Part shown: positions 34,670-42,259 of the stretch, one piece after another
Layout: each line of letters opens with the position of its first letter
How positions within the stretch are numbered: position 1 is the first letter of the stretch
Assembly: GCA_020722725.1 (NCBI GenBank)
Contig: DYKG01000003.1
Coordinates: 1-45,128 of the forward strand
DNA length: 45,128 nt
From: Candidatus Methylomirabilis sp.
Lineage (GTDB): Bacteria; Muiribacteriota; Ozemobacteria; Ozemobacterales; Ozemobacteraceae
Reading direction: 5' to 3'
The notes under the pieces: generated by a model
Database searches by the model: none
The model's input: only the letters and a program-made list of their open reading frames with translations
Told to the model about the DNA's origin: nothing
Program-made: the position numbers and the translations under genes

Positions 34670-35962
34670 TCAACTTCTTTTAGGCGAAAACTGCTGAAGT
34701 TCAGCAATCAGTAGAACGACAAACTGCACCGTAAAGGCTGCTGCAGCAGCATAGCCGATTCCGTTTACGCCGTATTGCGCCACGAGAATACGACCGAGCC
34801 AGAATTGCACTGCCGCCGCCGAAAGGCCGGCCAGAAAAGGCACTAAATACTGGCGTGACGCGAAGAATCCCCGATTGAGCAGCAGGCACAGCGTGGTGGG
34901 CAGCAGGGCGCAGGCATAGCTGCGAAAAAGCCCGGCGGCAGCCAGTGAATCAGCAGGTGAAAACTGACCGCGTTGAAAAACGAAGGTGACAATAGGCTCG
35001 GCAAACCAGTGCAAAACCAGAATTACCGGCATAAAAACCAGCGCCGAGATTCCCACGGTTTTGAAAAGAAAGTCGCGACGCTGTTTTCCATGCAGTTGGC
35101 TGAGTTCAGGAAGAATAACCTGCGCCAGAGATATAGAAAGAATCCCCAGGGGCAGGTTAAACAATTTGTCGATATAGTTCAATGCCGCAACCGAGCCCGA
35201 AGGCTGCATCGACAACAAATAACGTTCATAAACCGGAATGAAAGGCAGAACTGAGATCCAGGCCGCCACCGGAAAAACCGAGCGAAAAAAAACGCCGGCA
35301 ATCTGCAGATCAATTCCGGCAAAGAGTTCAAAAACGCTTTTGCAATAGCCGTAATAAAACAATAGAGCGGTTAACCATAGCTGCTGTAGAAAAGCCCCCA
35401 GAACCACGGTAACCACGATATTTTCAACCGGGCCACCCTGATTAAGAATAGTTCCAGCTATGATGGTCAGATTAACAATCAGTGGCCCGACTGCAGGTGC
35501 TGCAAATATATTGCAGGCATTGAGAAAGGAAGTTATAACCCCGCTAAGTACCCCCGCAACTATATAAAGAGCAATAATGCTCCACATCCAGTGCATGCGC
35601 GAAAGCATCAATTCTGAAAAGCCAGGAGTAAGCATGTGACAGAAATCCGGGGCAAAAACGATCAGAAACATTGTTAAGGCGAGACTCGCCCAGAACGCAA
35701 CGACCAGAACGGTTGAAAGTGACTTCTTCAAAGATTCGGGGTGCCCTCTGTGATCGACAAAAAGTGGCACAGCAGCGCTGGCAATCAGCCCCTCGCTAAG
35801 AAAACGATAAAGCAGTTCAGGAACAATCATTATCGCCAGAAAAATATCAGCTTCAATACTGCGACCATAAAAAGCGGCGAAGATTCCAACCCTGACAAAT
35901 CCGCTGACCCGTGAAAGCAGAGTCAACGAAGAAAGGGAGAAAAAGGCCCGGGCAACATTCAT
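34670..35962 (-). CDS. murJ: Lipid II flippase MurJ (MviN)
   Basis: The 430-residue polytopic membrane protein has the MurJ start: MNVARAFFSLSSLTLLSRVSGFVRVGIFAAFYG, quoted in parts as SLTLLSRVSGFVR and IFAAFYGRSIEADIFLAI. The family pattern ELLYRFLSEGLIASAAVPLF follows. It should flip lipid II across the inner membrane for peptidoglycan synthesis. It is shorter than the usual 500-530 residues, so one or two C-terminal helices are missing and about twelve are expected. The C-terminus (LIAELQQFSPKRS) is abrupt. ATG 35962 is taken over an upstream in-frame TTG at 35977. It lies just downstream of a hairpin terminator on the minus strand, so it likely has its own promoter or is read through. Confidence 0.88.
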   Translation of the reverse strand: MNVARAFFSLSSLTLLSRVSGFVRVGIFAAFYGRSIEADIFLAIMIVPELLYRFLSEGLIASAAVPLFVDHRGHPESLKKSLSTVLVVAFWASLALTMFLIVFAPDFCHMLTPGFSELMLSRMHWMWSIIALYIVAGVLSGVITSFLNACNIFAAPAVGPLIVNLTIIAGTILNQGGPVENIVVTVVLGAFLQQLWLTALLFYYGYCKSVFELFAGIDLQIAGVFFRSVFPVAAWISVLPFIPVYERYLLSMQPSGSVAALNYIDKLFNLPLGILSISLAQVILPELSQLHGKQRRDFLFKTVGISALVFMPVILVLHWFAEPIVTFVFQRGQFSPADSLAAAGLFRSYACALLPTTLCLLLNRGFFASRQYLVPFLAGLSAAAVQFWLGRILVAQYGVNGIGYAAAAAFTVQFVVLLIAELQQFSPKRS

Positions 35963-35990
35963 AGGCAGCTCAAACAAACACTTAAATGAA

Positions 35991-36013
35991 AGCCCCGGCT
36001 TATGGCCGGGGCT
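35991..36013 (-). terminator. Hairpin after the Cys/His-rich gene
   Basis: AGCCCCGGC (35991-35999) pairs with GCCGGGGCT (36005-36013). On the minus strand it is followed by TTTCATTT, a weak T-tract. It lies between the small exported protein gene and murJ. Confidence 0.6.
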
Positions 36014-36039
36014 GGTTAACTGAATTTATTATCTGATTA

Positions 36040-36255
36040 TCAGATCGGGCAGGTGCCACCTGAGCATCCACCGTGATCGTCATCACCATGATCACCGTCA
36101 CAATCGCCATCATGGCAATCTGCTTCGCCATCATCATCGCCATCGCAGTGGCCATGATGGGGGCAATTGCCGCAATCGTGATCACAAGCCATTGCGGGAG
36201 CTGCTACAAAGCCCAGCATCATAAATACGATCAACAAACCGAACAAAAACTTCAT
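36040..36255 (-). CDS. Small exported Cys/His/Asp-rich protein
   Basis: The 71-residue product has a signal peptide (about 1-23, LLIVFMMLGFVAAPAMA, cut before CDHDC). Its mature part of about 48 residues is made mostly of Asp, His, Gly and eight Cys, for example CDHDCGNCPHHGHC and CSGGTC. It is preceded by AGGAGGA at good spacing and by a consensus-like promoter, and followed by a hairpin, so it is a real gene. The composition suggests metal binding in the periplasm (zinc, copper or nickel). No named family is recognised. The opposite-strand frame is a mirror artefact of the repeats. Confidence 0.8.
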   Translation of the reverse strand: MKFLFGLLIVFMMLGFVAAPAMACDHDCGNCPHHGHCDGDDDGEADCHDGDCDGDHGDDDHGGCSGGTCPI

Positions 36256-36282
36256 ACTCTATCCTCCTGTACTTATTAAACT

Positions 36283-36308
36283 GATAGATTAACTTCGGTA
36301 AGTCTATC
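36283..36308. promoter_or_regulatory. Dyad (operator-like) over the promoter of the Cys/His-rich gene
   Basis: GATAGATTAAC (36283-36293) and GTAAGTCTATC (36298-36308) are imperfect inverted arms with two mismatches around TTCG. The flanking T/A pair extends each arm to 12 bp. The dyad covers the -10 box and predicted start of the small gene. Confidence 0.55.
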
Positions 36309-36329
36309 AAGTTACCTATCGCATGTCAA
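36301..36329 (-). promoter_or_regulatory. Putative promoter of the Cys/His-rich gene
   Basis: On the minus strand TTGACA (36324-36329) and TAGACT (36301-36306) are 17 bp apart. The transcript would start near 36294, about 40 nt before the ATG at 36255. Confidence 0.65.
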
Positions 36330-36351
36330 TAATAAAACAAAAAATCATTTT

Positions 36352-36381
36352 TTGACATGCCAAGTATGCCGGTGATATAAT
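36352..36381 (+). promoter_or_regulatory. Strong sigma-70-type promoter of the parvulin gene
   Basis: TTGACA (36352-36357) and TATAAT (36376-36381) are both consensus, with an 18-bp spacer. The leader to the ATG at 36463 is about 74 nt. Confidence 0.75.
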
Positions 36382-36462
36382 CCACAGTCCTGATTGAGTT
36401 AGCCCGCAACGGGGTACAACTTTGGTCGGGGCATCAAGACAGATAGAAGAGGTGACGGCATA

Positions 36463-39405
36463 ATGGCCAATGCAAGTTTCATGTCAATGAGATGGCTCAG
36501 GCTTCATATCAAGGAGATCATCTGGGCAACCGTAATTCTTTTTGTTGGTTCGATTTTTATTATCGGTTATGGCACCAGCAGACAGATTCAGAACCAGGAA
36601 GAGCGCAAGAAAATGGCTGAAGAAGCCGAGAGAAAATCGGCTGAACGCAAAAACACCGCTCCGGCTCATTTGCAGAGCAAACTCAGTCTGCCAGTGGCTC
36701 ACATTTCCTTTCCTACCCAGACCGCTTCTCTTACCAGCGTCATTGATGTAAAAACCCTGTGGAACAGCGTCAAGGATTCGCCCGAATACCAGCAGGTTTC
36801 CAACATGCCAGCCGGAATCAGGGAATTTTATGGCGGCATGATCAAGGAAAGGGCTCTCGAGAGCCTGATCACCATTTCTCTGGTAGATCTTTATGCCCAG
36901 GCAAACAAAATCAAGCCCCAGATCACTGCCCAGGCGATCGTTGAACGCGATCGACAGCAGATTACCCCGGTTGAATTTGACCGCGAACTGCGCCGCAAGG
37001 GCATCACTACTGATGAGTGGGGTTCTGAAAGACTGAAACAACTGACCATGCAGGCAGTTGCCCAGTCGATCGTTAAACCGATTCCTCCCGCCAGTGCAAC
37101 TGAAGAAGTCCTGAAGAAGTATTACGAAACCAATAAAATTCGTTTCATGGAAGATGACCAGATTTCTTTCAATCACATGCTGGTTTCTCCCGGCGATTTC
37201 GCTGGCAAGACCGAGCTGAACGACGAGCAGATCAAATCTTATTTTGATGCTCATCGTTCTGATTTCATGAGCTCTGAGAGGGTTCAACTCACTCACATCA
37301 TGATCAGACATGAAGACGAAGCCTATCTTAATGGCATTGAATTGAATGACCAGGAAATCAGGCGCAGATACACTGACAATATTGAAAAGTATAAAAACCC
37401 TGAAAAAGTTAAAGCCAGCCACATTCTGATTAAGCCAAAAAACAGTTTTGACCATGAATTTGCCTCTTACAAAATTGCCATGCGCAACTTTGTAATCGCC
37501 GAAAGTGAAACCGGCACTCTGGTAACCTTTGCTGTAAGCCTTGCCAACCTTGGCCCGGATTCAAATCTGAATTTCGACAGTTTTGCGGTTAAAACCAGCG
37601 ACGGCAAAATCTTTTATCCAGGCATTTCCTCTCAGGAAAAAGCAGAAAATGCTCTCGAGCTTCCGCTTAGCGGTTCAACACGCAATTCCGTTTCCGGCCA
37701 GATCGCCATCGATCTTGAAAAGGGAACCCAGCCAGCCGAATTGCTGGTCAAAGATGGCACCGTCACCGCCACCTTTGATATCAGCGCAGCCTTCGACAAT
37801 GAAAAAGCCTTTGCCGCCGCCAGAGCCGAAATTGAAAAAATCGCCGAACTGATCAAGGGTGGCAAAGATTTTGCCGAACTGGCAAGATCAAGGTCGCAGG
37901 ATACCGGATCAGCCGCTAAAGGCGGTGACCTGGGCGCATTCGCACGTGGTTCAATGGTTAAACCCTTCGAAGATATTGCGTTTACCAGCAATGTCGGCCA
38001 GATCAGCGAGCCGGTAAGAACCCAGTTTGGTTATCACCTGATCAAAGTTGAAGAAAAAATTCCTGAAAAAGTCAGAAGCCTCGATGAAGTAAGAGCTGAA
38101 CTGGTCAAGGAATACCGGCTTGAACAGGCAGACATGAGAGCGTTGGCCACTCTCGAAAGTATTCGCCAGAAAATCATTCACAAAAGCGAAAACATTGAGA
38201 AGCTGGCAAAAGATAATTCAATGGGTGGAGCCAGAAAAAACAATGGCCTGCTGCCAGTATTCTTCAAGGGTGAAATCACCGACGACTACTCTGCCGAGCA
38301 GAAAAAGATCCTGATTGACGACCTTTCAGACGATGGCGTTAAGATTGCGACTGAAATCGAAGAAGCCGTTTTTGCTCTTGGCCCCGACGAAGTTTCTGAA
38401 GTAATCAAAACCAGCAAGGGCTACCATGTTTTCGTTATGAACAAGCGCCTTGAGCCAATTCAGCTCAATCTGACCCCAAGCCTCAAGGTTCGAATTCACA
38501 AGATTCTCGAAGAAAAGGCGCATGAAGAAATGGCCAAAATTCAGGCCGAAAAGCTCAAAAAAGACTACCCCGATGCGGGCGTTGAATTTCTAGCCAAGAC
38601 GTATCAACCCGAAGCCAAAGAGCTTAAAATCAGCTTTGGTCCGCTTCCCTTCTCGGTGAACCCTGGCTTCTCAAATGTTTCACTTTCAGATGGCGCGGGA
38701 AAATTCACTGAAGACGGCCGAACTTTCCTTCCCGAACTTCACCAGGCCATGATGAATCTGATCAAAGACGGCAATTTCAAAGGCAAGGTTGCCGGCCCGA
38801 TCAAATCTTCGCTCGGCTATCACTTCCTCGAAGTAACCGCATACGAGGGCAATCGTTATCAGCCTTACGAAGAAGTTAAAGAAAAAATCAGAAAATGGCT
38901 GACTCTTGAGCCTTCCCAGGAAGATATCGAAAAAGAATTTGCCGCCCGGAAAGATGAGCTCGATCGCCCGGCGCTGCGCAAAATCAGACAGATCATCGTA
39001 ACCGAAGAAAGAAGCGCCAATGAGCTGCATGATCGCCTGAAAAAAGGCGAGATTTTCGCGCTGCTTGCCCGGAAATACTCAGTTGACTCGGGCTCTGCCC
39101 AGCAGGGTGGCCTGGTGCCGCCGGTTAAAAAGGGACAGCTTTCAGGTGACCTTGACAAGCAGGTCTGGAACCTGAAAAAAGGTGAATTCACCAGCCCGGT
39201 CAAGACCTCTTACGGTTATGTAATTGCCTATCTGGATGCGGATGAAATTCCAGGCGCGCAGGCCACCATGACCCCCGATATCATTTCCCAGCTCAAGAAA
39301 AATCTGAAGCAGGGAATTCAGGAAGAACTCTGGATGGCCTTCATCAAGAGCCTGATCCATCAGGCCCATGTAATCAGGCACCCCCAGACTATCTCCGAAA
39401 TCTGA
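36463..39405 (+). CDS. SurA/PpiD-like multi-parvulin periplasmic chaperone
   Basis: The 980-residue protein has an N-terminal membrane anchor (about 20-40, IIWATVILFVGSIFIIG) and a SurA/PpiD-like helical chaperone region (about 85-310). Rotamase domains follow. The first starts VKASHILIKPK near residue 316, is interrupted by about 120 beta-rich residues, then resumes AFAAARAEIEKIAELIKGGK near 448 and ends GYHLIKVEEK. Two weaker parvulin-like units follow (about 560-680 and 690-810). A clear last one begins LRKIRQIIVTEE near 845, with SVDSGSAQQGGLVPPVKKG. It should fold or escort outer-membrane and secreted proteins, perhaps including the secretin. It is monocistronic between a consensus promoter and a strong terminator. 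Confidence 0.85.
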   Translation: MANASFMSMRWLRLHIKEIIWATVILFVGSIFIIGYGTSRQIQNQEERKKMAEEAERKSAERKNTAPAHLQSKLSLPVAHISFPTQTASLTSVIDVKTLWNSVKDSPEYQQVSNMPAGIREFYGGMIKERALESLITISLVDLYAQANKIKPQITAQAIVERDRQQITPVEFDRELRRKGITTDEWGSERLKQLTMQAVAQSIVKPIPPASATEEVLKKYYETNKIRFMEDDQISFNHMLVSPGDFAGKTELNDEQIKSYFDAHRSDFMSSERVQLTHIMIRHEDEAYLNGIELNDQEIRRRYTDNIEKYKNPEKVKASHILIKPKNSFDHEFASYKIAMRNFVIAESETGTLVTFAVSLANLGPDSNLNFDSFAVKTSDGKIFYPGISSQEKAENALELPLSGSTRNSVSGQIAIDLEKGTQPAELLVKDGTVTATFDISAAFDNEKAFAAARAEIEKIAELIKGGKDFAELARSRSQDTGSAAKGGDLGAFARGSMVKPFEDIAFTSNVGQISEPVRTQFGYHLIKVEEKIPEKVRSLDEVRAELVKEYRLEQADMRALATLESIRQKIIHKSENIEKLAKDNSMGGARKNNGLLPVFFKGEITDDYSAEQKKILIDDLSDDGVKIATEIEEAVFALGPDEVSEVIKTSKGYHVFVMNKRLEPIQLNLTPSLKVRIHKILEEKAHEEMAKIQAEKLKKDYPDAGVEFLAKTYQPEAKELKISFGPLPFSVNPGFSNVSLSDGAGKFTEDGRTFLPELHQAMMNLIKDGNFKGKVAGPIKSSLGYHFLEVTAYEGNRYQPYEEVKEKIRKWLTLEPSQEDIEKEFAARKDELDRPALRKIRQIIVTEERSANELHDRLKKGEIFALLARKYSVDSGSAQQGGLVPPVKKGQLSGDLDKQVWNLKKGEFTSPVKTSYGYVIAYLDADEIPGAQATMTPDIISQLKKNLKQGIQEELWMAFIKSLIHQAHVIRHPQTISEI

Positions 39406-39414
39406 TCGTTTCTC

Positions 39415-39449
39415 AAAAAGACAGCCTGGTAAACAGGCTGTCTTTTTTT
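39415..39449 (+). terminator. Rho-independent terminator after the parvulin gene
   Basis: AAAAAGACAGCCTG (39415-39428) pairs with CAGGCTGTCTTTTTTT (39434-39449) around a GTAAA loop, ending in seven T. Confidence 0.92.
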
Positions 39450-39502
39450 AGTATTATTCCAATGAATATTTTAAATAAGTTTGCAACCTGCAGGAGAACC
39501 GA

Positions 39503-39814
39503 ATGAGACTCGACAAATATCTTCAGGTTACCGGCCTGATAAAAAGGCGTGTTCTGGCAAGCGAAGCCTGCCGCCGTGGTCTGGTAAGGGTTAATGGAAT
39601 AGCGGTAAAGCCTACCCGCGAAGTGGCTGCTGGCGACAGCATTATCATTACCCTGGCACGCAGAGAAATCGAAGTTAAAGTTCTGCAGGAAATCAAAGGC
39701 ATCTCACTAAAAAAAGCACTGCGTTCAGAATATTTTGAAACAGTGCGTGATATTGCCATAACTCCGGTTTCAGAACTTGATGATTTCTGGGCGGAAGATT
39801 CAAAAGATGACTGA
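39503..39814 (+). CDS. rqcP: S4-domain RNA-binding protein (RqcP/HslR-like)
   Basis: The 103-residue protein is one S4 domain: MRLDKYLQVTGLIKRRVLAS, RRGLVRVNGIAVKPTREV and AGDSIIITLARREIEVKVL, with an acidic tail. RqcP (YabO) binds 50S-peptidyl-tRNA complexes in ribosome quality control; HslR is a related heat-shock ribosome factor. The length fits either, and RqcP is favoured by the lack of the HslR C-terminal extension. CAGGAG precedes the ATG. Its stop overlaps the rsmA start by 8 bp. Confidence 0.85.
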   Translation: MRLDKYLQVTGLIKRRVLASEACRRGLVRVNGIAVKPTREVAAGDSIIITLARREIEVKVLQEIKGISLKKALRSEYFETVRDIAITPVSELDDFWAEDSKDD

Positions 39815-40595
39815 TCGACGCCCATTGCATGCAAAAAAATCACTGGGTCAGAATTTCTGCATTGACGACCGGATTCCCGCCGAAATTGCCGAACGACTGA
39901 AAGCCGACGCTTCATGCACCATCTGGGAAATCGGTCCGGGCAAGGGGGCTCTCACCCGGGTTTTGAACCTTAGCGGGGCCCGACTTCATCTTTTTGAAAT
40001 CGATTTGCGGATGAAAGAAACTCTTTCCCGTCGTTTTCCCAATGCCGAGATTACCTGGGGGGATTTTCTCGAACTGGAGGATTCCCAGCTCCCTGAATTT
40101 TCCGGGAATCTTCTGGTAACCGGCAATCTTCCGTATTATTGCGGCACCCCGATAATCAAACGTTTTCTTGAAAATGGCCCGGCGGCAACCCGCCTGGTTT
40201 TTCTTCTGCAGCACGAAGTGGCGGAGAAGGCAGCGGCAGGCGTCGAGCACCGCGAATATGGTTATCTTTCAGTGCACACCGCGCTGTTTGCGAGAGCAAT
40301 AGTGGGATCTATTTTCGGACCGGCTTCTTTTGACCCGCCCCCGAAGGTTAAGAGCGCCATTCTCGAAATTGAGCCATTGCCTTTGAATGCTGAAGAAAAA
40401 CTCATACGGGCAAATGCCCTGAAGCATGTTTCCCAGCTTTTTAACCAGAGGCGAAAAATGGCTTTGCCCCTGCTGAAAAGGCAGCACCCCGATATTGACT
40501 GGGCGGCCCGCTTCACGAAACTGGGAATCGATGAAAAAGCCAGGCCAGAAAACATCAGCCCACAGCAGTTTTTGCAGCTTTTTTCAGGCAGCTGA
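39807..40595 (+). CDS. rsmA: 16S rRNA dimethyladenosine transferase RsmA/KsgA
   Basis: The 262-residue enzyme dimethylates A1518 and A1519 (E. coli numbering) in helix 45 of 16S rRNA. Motifs are AKKSLGQNFCIDDRI at the start, EIGPGKGALTRVL (SAM site), VTGNLPYYCGTPIIKRF (the NLPY catalytic loop) and FDPPPKVKSAIL. An ATG at 39807 is preferred over 39777, since the family starts near here. The coding region overlaps the S4 gene, and the two are coupled. Its stop codon abuts that of tcdA on the other strand. Confidence 0.95.
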   Translation: MTDRRPLHAKKSLGQNFCIDDRIPAEIAERLKADASCTIWEIGPGKGALTRVLNLSGARLHLFEIDLRMKETLSRRFPNAEITWGDFLELEDSQLPEFSGNLLVTGNLPYYCGTPIIKRFLENGPAATRLVFLLQHEVAEKAAAGVEHREYGYLSVHTALFARAIVGSIFGPASFDPPPKVKSAILEIEPLPLNAEEKLIRANALKHVSQLFNQRRKMALPLLKRQHPDIDWAARFTKLGIDEKARPENISPQQFLQLFSGS

Positions 40596-41399
40596 TCAGA
40601 AATCGAACCAGCTGGTGCCTTTTTCACGCTCACCGGCGGGAGTTTCGCGGGCAGTTCTGAAGCCGGTTATTTTTTGAATTACGGCACCGGCCAGGGTAAG
40701 ACCGAAAATTGCGGGCAGATAACTGATCGAGCCCTGAATCATTCTTTCCCGGCCACGTTTCAATGAAAATTCCCTGTCATCCTGCTCGATCAGGTCTGGT
40801 GAAAATGGCAGGATGGGCGGCTCAATCGAATAGACGACGTCAAAACCTGTTTCGACATCGAAGTCGCGCAGTCTTTTGCGAACACGTTTTGCCAGGGGGC
40901 ATATAGTTGATTGGGCAATATCGGCAACCCGAATCTGGGTGGGGTCAATTTTACCCGCTGCGCCCATGGCAGAAAAAAGCGGAATTTTGCGTTTCAGCGT
41001 TTCAACAATCAAACGAATTTTTGGATTGAACGAATCGATGGCATCGATGATGGCAGAGAAATCCGCGGCCAGAATTTCATCGCTGTTTTCTTCGCAGAAA
41101 AAAGTCCGGCAGGCATTCACCCGACAGTCTGGATTAATAAGTCTGATACGCTCAGCCATGACTTCAGTTTTTGCCTGACCTACGGTATTTTCAAGTGCGA
41201 TGTTCTGCCGGTTGAGGTTGGTCAACCCCACAACATCAAAGTCAACGATGGTCAGATTGCCGACCCCGGCTCTGGCCAAGGCTTCGGCAGCATAAGACCC
41301 GACCCCGCCAAGGCCAAAAACCGCGACATGAGCCTGGTTTAGAGCCTTAACCGCCTTGTCTCCCAACAATAATCCGGTTCGATGAAATCTTTTATCCAT
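40596..41399 (-). CDS. tcdA: tRNA threonylcarbamoyladenosine dehydratase TcdA
   Basis: The 267-residue ThiF/E1-like enzyme converts t6A to cyclic ct6A at position 37 of tRNAs. ATP-binding motifs are present: FGLGGVGSYAAEALARAGVG, VDFDVVGLTNLNRQ and GQAKTEVM. Also seen are DAIDSFNPKIRL and VVYSIEPP near the end, where many members have ST(E)xP. An ATG at 41399 is used; an in-frame extension upstream overlaps tatD and is rejected. It starts 4 bp after the tatD stop, so the two form an operon. Confidence 0.92.
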   Translation of the reverse strand: MDKRFHRTGLLLGDKAVKALNQAHVAVFGLGGVGSYAAEALARAGVGNLTIVDFDVVGLTNLNRQNIALENTVGQAKTEVMAERIRLINPDCRVNACRTFFCEENSDEILAADFSAIIDAIDSFNPKIRLIVETLKRKIPLFSAMGAAGKIDPTQIRVADIAQSTICPLAKRVRKRLRDFDVETGFDVVYSIEPPILPFSPDLIEQDDREFSLKRGRERMIQGSISYLPAIFGLTLAGAVIQKITGFRTARETPAGEREKGTSWFDF

Positions 41400-41403
41400 A
41401 TAA

Positions 41404-42171
41404 TCAGGCAAAAAACTCGGCGGAATTCCTGCAGACCTGCTGGCAGAAATCTTCTTCGGACATATTGCGCAGCCCTGCCAGTTGCCTGGCAATCTCTTTG
41501 AGACTGGCAGGCTCGTTGAGGCTTCCCGGCCAGAAAACCGGTCGCTGATCGGGACTGTCAGTTTCAACCAGCAGGCGGTCAAGCGGCACCATTTTTACGA
41601 GACGCTGCAACACATCATGGTCTTTGTGTAAAACCGAACCGGAAAAAGAAACGCAGGCTCCGAGATCGAGAAAGCGTCGGGCAATTTCACAGGAACCGGC
41701 AAATGAATGCAGCACGAATTTAACTTTTCCCTGGGCCTTCTGCAGCAGGGTAAAAGCGGTGTCGTAGTGGCCAACCAGATGAACGATCAGCGGTTTGCCG
41801 GTTTCAATAGCAATATTAATCTGCCAAAGGAAAGCCGCGTATTGTTTTTCAAATTTAACCGGAGCCCGCCGATCAAAACCGCATTCACCGATTGCGCGGC
41901 AAATTGACTTTTTTAAAGCAACGGCAATCTCTTCACAGCAGCTTTCCTGGAAGTTCTCTGAATATAGCGGGTGAACACCCCAGCCCAGAAGAATCTGTGA
42001 ATGTTCAGCCAGCTCAACAATTCTGGCGGGAAACCCGGTAACGCCGGGTACGAAAAAAGACTTCACCCCGACTTCGGCTGCCCGGGCGATAACATTCCCT
42101 ATCTTGATATCACGCGGGTAACGATCGAGATGACAATGGCTGTCGAAAAGATAAACCTCAGATCCTGTCAT
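41404..42171 (-). CDS. TatD family metal-dependent hydrolase
   Basis: The 255-residue TIM-barrel protein has the metal-binding residues of the TatD DNase family: FDSHCHLDRYP near the start, GECGFDRRAP, LIVHLVGHYDT, LHSFAGS and VETDSPDQRP. The motifs deviate slightly from the usual IHxR and HCFSG, so it may be closer to a YjjV/YcfH-like subgroup. Members are DNases or D-aminoacyl-tRNA-type hydrolases. On the minus strand a TTGCAT-16-TAAAAT promoter ends only 9 bp before the ATG, so its leader would be very short. Confidence 0.9.
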   Translation of the reverse strand: MTGSEVYLFDSHCHLDRYPRDIKIGNVIARAAEVGVKSFFVPGVTGFPARIVELAEHSQILLGWGVHPLYSENFQESCCEEIAVALKKSICRAIGECGFDRRAPVKFEKQYAAFLWQINIAIETGKPLIVHLVGHYDTAFTLLQKAQGKVKFVLHSFAGSCEIARRFLDLGACVSFSGSVLHKDHDVLQRLVKMVPLDRLLVETDSPDQRPVFWPGSLNEPASLKEIARQLAGLRNMSEEDFCQQVCRNSAEFFA

Positions 42172-42222
42172 ATCGCCTATATTTTACAAAAGCCCGAAAG
42201 AAATGCAACCAAATATTTTTTG

Positions 42223-42251
42223 TTGCGCAAGATTTTTTAGTACGATATACT
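42223..42251 (+). promoter_or_regulatory. Promoter giving an apparently leaderless yicC transcript
   Basis: TTGCGC (42223-42228) and TATACT (42246-42251) are 17 bp apart. The -10 box ends 8 bp before the ATG at 42260, leaving no room for a ribosome-binding site. Confidence 0.55.
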
Positions 42252-42259
42252 CTTAGCCT

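Noticed and set aside
36000-36255. A CRISPR-like or tandem repeat in the GAT/CAT-rich stretch
   Set aside because: The repetition comes from codons for Asp, His and Gly; no regular unit or spacer pattern is seen.
36073-36279. A plus-strand frame opposite the Cys/His-rich gene
   Set aside because: Its Ile/Met/Ala repeats are the complement of GAT/CAT-type codons. The minus strand has the promoter, ribosome-binding site and signal peptide.
36484-37455. A 323-codon minus-strand frame opposite the parvulin gene
   Set aside because: It is antisense to a gene with clear domains and is rich in Phe/Asn/Val from codon mirroring; no start signal was seen.
40596-41582. A longer tcdA starting at 41582
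   Set aside because: The extra 61 residues overlap tatD on the same strand and do not resemble the family, whose start matches MDKRFHRTGLLLG.
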